Of a stretch of DNA of 64,000 nucleotides, positions 58,581 to 64,000 are shown piece after piece. Source of the stretch: Rhabdophis nuchalis (taxonomy: Eukaryota > Chordata > Lepidosauria > Squamata > Natricidae); the NCBI GenBank assembly GCA_039707465.1, contig CM077644.1, forward strand, positions 203,724,462 to 203,788,461, read 5' to 3'. Numbering within the stretch: position 1 is the first letter of the stretch; each line of letters opens with the position of its first letter. The notes under the pieces were generated by a model. It saw only the letters and a program-made list of their open reading frames with translations. It searched no databases and was not told the origin of the DNA. Both the position numbers and the translations under genes were made by a program.

Positions 58581-58834
58581 CCTGTGTTCTTCTGAAAATA
58601 AGACAAGGTCTAATCTTGACACTCCCCCAAAATAAGCGCTTGGCCTTATTTTTGGGGAGATCTTATTATTTTTGAGGTGCAGAGGAGGCGAGTGTGGTCA
58701 CCTCATGACTGCTGCTGCGTTGCAGTATTTTCAGGGAGGGATTATTTTGGGGCACTGGGGCTTATTTTAGCACATGTGCTCAAAAGCCCAATTGGGCTTA
58801 TTATCTAGGGAGGTCTTATTTTCAGGGAAACAGG
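58581..58834. mobile_element. TIR element (AAAATAAGAC family), best copy
   Basis: Ends cctgtgttcttctgaaaata and the complement of ggtcttattttcagggaaac form the clearest inverted repeats of the family (CCTGTNT...GAAAATAAGAC). The interior is in the opposite orientation to the 21.8- and 41.8-kb copies. Bracketed by an (ATCT)n and a (TA)n tract. Confidence 0.78.
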
Positions 58835-58837
58835 AGA

Positions 58838-58860
58838 TATATATATATATATATATATAT
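58838..58860. repeat. (TA)n tract
   Basis: About 11 TA units between the TIR element and a partial AGTGGTGGGTT-family repeat. Confidence 0.95.
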
Positions 58861-58916
58861 GCACAGAAGCATCACACGCATGAACTGTTAGTAAAAATTT
58901 GGCAACCCACCACTGA
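58861..58916. mobile_element. Partial AGTGGTGGGTT-family repeat
   Basis: Only the right end remains: gcatgaactgttagtaaaaa and ggcaacccaccact. Confidence 0.5.
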
Positions 58917-61139
58917 TACACACACACACTGATGGAAGCATTGGAAGTGCTAGCATATGCATTTATTATGCAAGCAAATGTTAGCAACTTCGATCAAATT
59001 TCTCCTGGATCCAGCATTGATACCAAATAATTATGAACCCATAGTGCCATGGGGACTGGAGGTTATATCTTTCTATATTTTTCTCTTACTGCAGTAACAT
59101 AGTATTCATTTATATCTGCTGCTGATCTTTTCAACATTTGCAGAAAGTAATTGCTGAAAATGAGTTCCAGTAGGACAAGGAATACTCTAGAAGACCTTTT
59201 TTATAAGGTAAGGCAGATAGAGAACTTGCCAAGTAAAGAGTAAAAACTGTGTACTCTTTCTTCCTTGACCTGGGTGTCTTTTTGTTTTTGGAAGCAATCT
59301 CTTTCAACCTGAGTTTTAATTTTTAAAAGTTAAGATCAAAGAAGTTTGTTAAAATGATGTTACCCCCAAAACCCCATGCTTTCATAAATGTGACTATAGT
59401 TACATACTTGTAAAGCAGCAGGTATATACCCATAAACAGTTAACAGCTTCTTTAAGTGATTCTAAAATAGGATTTCATATAGTGATACACAGAGAGTTGC
59501 TGTTCATATGCTGTAGTTCAAATGGTACCTGTTTATGCTTTATTGTCTAAAATCACCCCATGAAGTTGCAGTGTGTGATCATTGTCTATAGAAGTGTGGT
59601 TTGGCACATTATGGATGTGATGAACTCTAACGGCATGAACTGATGACTATCTGAAAATTCATTAATTCTGGTCCATAAAATACTATGGACACCATTGGCA
59701 TCACAATTCCGGAACCCAAACTCAGCACGTTTAGTAACCTTTGAAGTCATTATTTGGGTACTCAGAAGATTCTGATTAAACATAAAGAGCTATTAAATAC
59801 CACTGGGATGCAGCCCTTTTGTTGGTCTTGGGAACAAGTTTATTTCTCATTTAATTAAATGGCAGGATACCTATGGACTTCATGAAGTGGTATATCATGC
59901 CCCAGAGGAGTAATTTTCTAACTCACAAAACCAACAAAATCATTTTTGCAGAAAGATTGCATATAACAATTTGCAAACCTTGTCCTTTTCTTATTTCCAG
60001 TTGCCTCAATGCTTGATTCTAATATATGTCTACAAGACTAGTTTTCAAGTCTTTCAAATCTTTTCAAGTCTTCATACTTGAAAACTTTTGGACTTTCAGA
60101 TCCAAAATGTCCTTTCCACAAAAATGTTACTGATACACATATAGGAGAATTGTTTGCACTGTAATAATTAGACACATGCATAACATTGGGCTGAATCTGC
60201 ATTCTCAAGATGAATTAATTCCATGCCTTACTAATATTAAATGAGATAGCTGTAAATTCTCTGGAGATTCTCAGTTATCTGGGTTATGGTTGTTCCAAAG
60301 GTGCTTTTTTCTGGTTTGATAAACCAGAAAGTCCAGTTGCCTCTTGAAAAAAAAAACATTTTTGGGATAGCTATAAAGGGAACTAATCTGAACCAGAACC
60401 ATTAAGAGATTTCAAGTAACATGTCTAGGCACTAAAAAGGAAAAAGAGAAGAAGAAAACATTGTGTTTAAAAAGCAATGTATTCACTTTTTCTCTATAAA
60501 ATGTCAGCACTGTCAGAAATAGAATGGAAATCACTAAAGCTGAGCTGTTGATAGGCTATCTTCTAATCATAGGAAAATATTTATTAGGACTAATAAATTA
60601 GGTCTAATTAAACCAGTTGGTGAAAGGTTGTTTTCTTATTCTTAATTTCAAATGGCTCCAATTCAGTCCTAAATCGTTTAATAAATCAGTATGTTAATAA
60701 TTCCCAATATTGCATCTAGTTCTGTAATTTTATCGTTTTCTGATGAAATAGCACCTGTACAATAACTACATGAAGTTCCCATCGAAATGCAAATTGAATC
60801 AAACAACTGTTCCCCCATTGTTGAAGGCTCACTTTATTACTTTATCTATTTAACATTTAATATGTTAAATATTATTTTAAGTAATTCAATAAAACCAGCA
60901 ATTAAAACAATAACTTATAATATTTAAAGTACATGTTAAATGGTATAAAAATATTCAGCAAAAAATTAGACCAAAGCAGTAACAAAGAAAAAGCAGCAAT
61001 AGGTTAAACTGACAGTTCTACTAATATTAAAAGAATTTAGAAAATAAACATAAAACTGTTTCTGCTACATATATGCTAAAATAACAGTACAGTAAGTGCA
61101 AGATATACCTTACTGGGGAGCAACCATAGAAAACCATAT
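58917..61139. other. Unassigned AT-rich DNA
   Basis: No supported feature. Confidence 0.3.
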
Positions 61140-61262
61140 ATTTTAAATTATTTGTCTATCTTCTATTGTGTATGTTTTTTAAATTTCCTGTGCGCCGCCC
61201 TGGGTCCTCTGTGGAGAAGGGCGGGATATAAATGTAATAAAATGAAATGAAAATGAAATGAA
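61140..61262 (+). mobile_element. L2 (copy 1 subfamily) 3' tail only
   Basis: cctgtgcgccgccctgggtc, gagaagggcgggatataaat and a tail of ATGAAATGAA: the very 3' end of the young subfamily in plus orientation, 5'-truncated to about 120 bp or less. Confidence 0.85.
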
Positions 61263-61352
61263 AACATTGGAACCCAAGAATGTGAACACGAGTTAACTAG
61301 AAATCTCCAGCATGACCCTCTTGAAACAGTCATATGTATATGATCTGAATCA

Positions 61353-61428
61353 CTTTATTTATTTTATTATTTTATTTATTAAATTTATACCCCGCCCTTC
61401 TCCTTGTTAGGACCCAGGGCGGGTCCTA
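61353..61428 (-). mobile_element. L2 3' tail only, minus strand
   Basis: TTTATTTA tail, then complement of ataccccgcccttctccttg and gacccagggcgg. A second short tail of the same subfamily only about 100 bp away in opposite orientation. Confidence 0.8.
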
Positions 61429-62639
61429 ACTTATGACTATAGCTGGGACTGAAATTTCCACTGCTATGACAAATAAAATATGACATATGACTCCATAACT
61501 TAGCAACAACAATCCCAGAACTCCCTATTAAGTAATTATTACAATTCTTTTTGAATTTTGTCACCCTGGGATGGGTGGTTATAGAAATTGAATAAATAAA
61601 TTCTACCAACAAAAATGCACAATCCAAATCATTCTGGGCTTGACCCATGCCATCCACAAGACTTGGTTATTTCAGGGTATGGATAGAATTCCTTTTAAAT
61701 GACCCTAACTGCCTATTCCCATCACCTCTGGTATTAGGATCACCCTGTCCCTGTCTTAAAGAGCAGCATGCAGCTCCAAAACAACATAGTGCAAGGGTTG
61801 TTTGCCATATTATGTCTCAGGGGCTTCTTGGAATGTCATGATTCTGGGGTTCCATGAAGACCATAAACTACAGTGCAGCATGAACCCTCAGCCATGGTGA
61901 AGGCTAGTATGGGTCACAGAGTGCAGAAGACCAAATAGGCATAGGTGGGGGAGAGATAGGTGGGAAGAGTTAAAGTGTGGAAGTACCCCCGTGGTCTTAA
62001 GTATAGGAGAGTACCCAAGTACCCAACTTTAGCCACATGTCTATGGAGGCACTGAAATGACTTTAACTTTAGGGATGCTCGCAAGTTCCTTTGTTTAGCA
62101 CCACCATAATTTCAAACTGTTACTGAATGAACGGTTGTAAGTTGAAAACTACCTGTAAAATTGTTCTCTATAGACCAAGATGGGGCAATCTCTTCAAAAA
62201 GATATGACAATATTGAAAACTACAGAGAAACTGCAGAAAAATCAAGAAGATAGCACTTGTATCTCCTTGTATCTCTTTTATGGCAGCTTTGAGGTAATAA
62301 ATCGGGACTAACCACTTATTGAAGCAGAGCTAGAAAAACATTGGAATGGTTTCATTACACTTCTTGCAGTGGGCTTGTCTGAGAGTCTCCTACTTAACAG
62401 CATTTGCAGGGAGTTGACAAAGGGTGAAAGACTGTTAAAAGAGAACCGTGGCATCCTGCCAATATCATAAGCATTCTTTTTTAAAAAAAGATCTTGCACT
62501 GTAATGCCATAACACTGCAGAGGCCTGTGTACGTCACAGTTCCAACTAGATGTAATAAGCCACAAGTAGGAAAGAGCTAGCAACCTGTGGTCATCTGCCT
62601 AAGAACCTGGTCTTCATCATTATTAACCTGAAACCTAGA
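61429..62639. other. Unassigned DNA
   Basis: Traces at 61430-61520 and 62050-62160 (gttgtaagttgaaaactacctg) resemble a cttacgaccac-type MITE found in the 3' part of the 28-kb hAT element, but they are too decayed to delimit. Confidence 0.3.
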
Positions 62640-63000
62640 AAATAGAAACATGATCCCAGGACACATGTACAACTGTAGATGTGTACATCATTCTGTGGAA
62701 TATTCTCCTGTTGGAGGTAAGGTCTGCTCCCACACTCTTGGCCTTCCAGAAGTACCTAAAAATTTGGCTCTGCCACTTAGCTTGGGGCCCCAACAGGAAC
62801 CTGCTACTTTGGGAGTGGATAACCAGATAGAAAAGATCTTCATCTCCAAACTGCCCATCATCTTGGATTTTAGTTTTTCTATTCAGTCTTTTCTATTCAA
62901 TTTTTATAATTTTAATTGTTTTCTAGTATTTTAAAAAAAATATTTTATGATATTATTAGCTACCCAGCTGGACAGTGTAGAAGTTTAATTAATAAATAAA
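62640..63000 (+). mobile_element. Old L2 LINE 3' end
   Basis: A coding remnant similar to LWN.LPVEVR (tggaatattctcctgttgga), then cttggccttccagaagtacc, ggctctgccacttagcttgg, and a 3' UTR with gctacccagctggacagtgt and tail taattaataaataaa. Different subfamily from copies 1-3. Confidence 0.65.
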
Positions 63001-64000
63001 ATTTATAAATAATTAAAATTTATTGGCTTTACTATCAGGTCTCTAGTCAAAATACCATAAAGAGTGGGTTCTATAGGAACTATAACTGGATTACAGATCA
63101 GAAACTGCTTTAAAAAAATTACTGGGTGATCCTGAAAACCCTGGACCCAGTACATAGTGAAACAAAAATACTTTTTCCCCCTCAAGTAGGCATGATAATG
63201 AGCATAAGTGTTTGGTCAGATTTAGTTTTACTCCATGTCCCTTTTAGTTATTTCCTGCCTGCTATATTGCCCTCCATTAAAAAAATATGTAACAAGGGAC
63301 TGATTTCCGGAAGATGTCCAGAAGGTATTGTGTGAATGGCCTCAGTTATTTCCCTAAGTCAGATCATTGATGACATTCACAACTATATTAACTGGGAGGG
63401 AAAAAATCTCCAGTTTTCTGAACCACTCATCTTACAGAGACAGACTATTATAATAGATTCCCTCAATCTTTGCAGAGGATTGTAAGCTTAAATGTCCCAT
63501 TGTAAACTTAAGTCTCAACAGGAATGTATCTGAAAAGAAGGTAGTAATGCTTCACATTTAGATCTCTGTCCCTCTATCCAGTAGAAAAATCCAAATCCAG
63601 TGTGATCTCTCATATTTGGTAAGCTAGTGACAATATGTGGCTGATCAATGTACAGTAGTTATGATGAATCCTAAGCAGATCCAAACATAGCACATAATGT
63701 ATGTGATAGCACATAATCTCCCAGAACACCAATTCTAAGACCACTTTTTTAACTTTAGTAGGAAGGCTGTTAGGCAATCCATCCTAAGCACTCAGCAAAG
63801 ATGCAAATACTCAAGATAGTTACTTGAATAAAACACCATAGCTGTCTCTCCAAAGTTAAAGTTTATTCTTAGAAAATAAACATGTATACCTTCAAGCATG
63901 AGTTTAAAATCTCAAATTAACGACTTTTGTTTCTTTCCCTGTCTTTCTGACTCTTACCAAGAAGGAAAATAAACTTTAAAAGAAGCAAGTTGTAAAAGTT
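63001..64000. other. Unassigned AT-rich DNA
   Basis: No gene or repeat family recognised. Confidence 0.3.

Overview
This window is a repeat-rich, AT-rich vertebrate nuclear sequence, most likely from a squamate reptile and plausibly a snake. The evidence is the mix of elements: L2-clade LINEs with an ATAAATAA-type tail, CR1 fragments with AATAG-type tails, Sauria-type SINEs ending in an ACCTTTACCTTT-like tail, Penelope-like elements (PLEs), LINEs resembling the restriction-like-endonuclease group, and hAT-type foldback elements. I found no convincing host protein-coding exon, rRNA, true tRNA gene or CRISPR array. No organism was given, so the species-level reading is inference.

Layout. 0.1-4.7 kb: a near full-length L2-clade LINE on the minus strand with one uninterrupted 996-residue endonuclease/reverse transcriptase frame, a CpG-rich 5' end carrying a perfect NRF1-type site, and a candidate 7-bp target duplication. 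4.8-5.5 kb: nested inverted repeats holding two head-to-head copies of a tRNA-headed repeat, each with a hammerhead-ribozyme fold. 7.7-13.2 kb: old PLE remnants (reverse transcriptase and GIY-YIG) with CR1 fragments. 15-20 kb: CR1, a foldback element and an LTR-like segment. 20.6-24.6 kb: an L2 fragment with a 38-bp tandem array, a TIR element with an LTR-like insertion, a Sauria SINE and a third hammerhead-bearing repeat. 25-34.4 kb: SINEs, a hAT-type element nested in another DNA repeat (8-bp duplications visible), a decayed LINE with a zinc-knuckle tail, and an L2 tail split by a perfect 135-bp palindrome. 35-37 kb: an old L2-type LINE. 40.9-41.7 kb: a 770-bp palindrome built from a PLE 3' end. 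42.3-51.5 kb: two further large L2 copies (both dead) around a decayed LINE of another clade. 51.5-64 kb: mostly unassigned AT-rich DNA with microsatellites, a Sauria SINE, a TIR element and short L2 tails.

The most interesting signal is the hammerhead set at 5164-5210 (-), 5274-5320 (+) and 24263-24309 (-). All three keep the CUGANGA...GAAA...UH core, and the stems differ by compensatory changes. The ribozyme sits just downstream of a tRNA-like B box, and the order of parts in the two loci suggests head-to-tail multimers, as in retrozymes and PLEs. I inferred this by reading alone; no search or folding was run.
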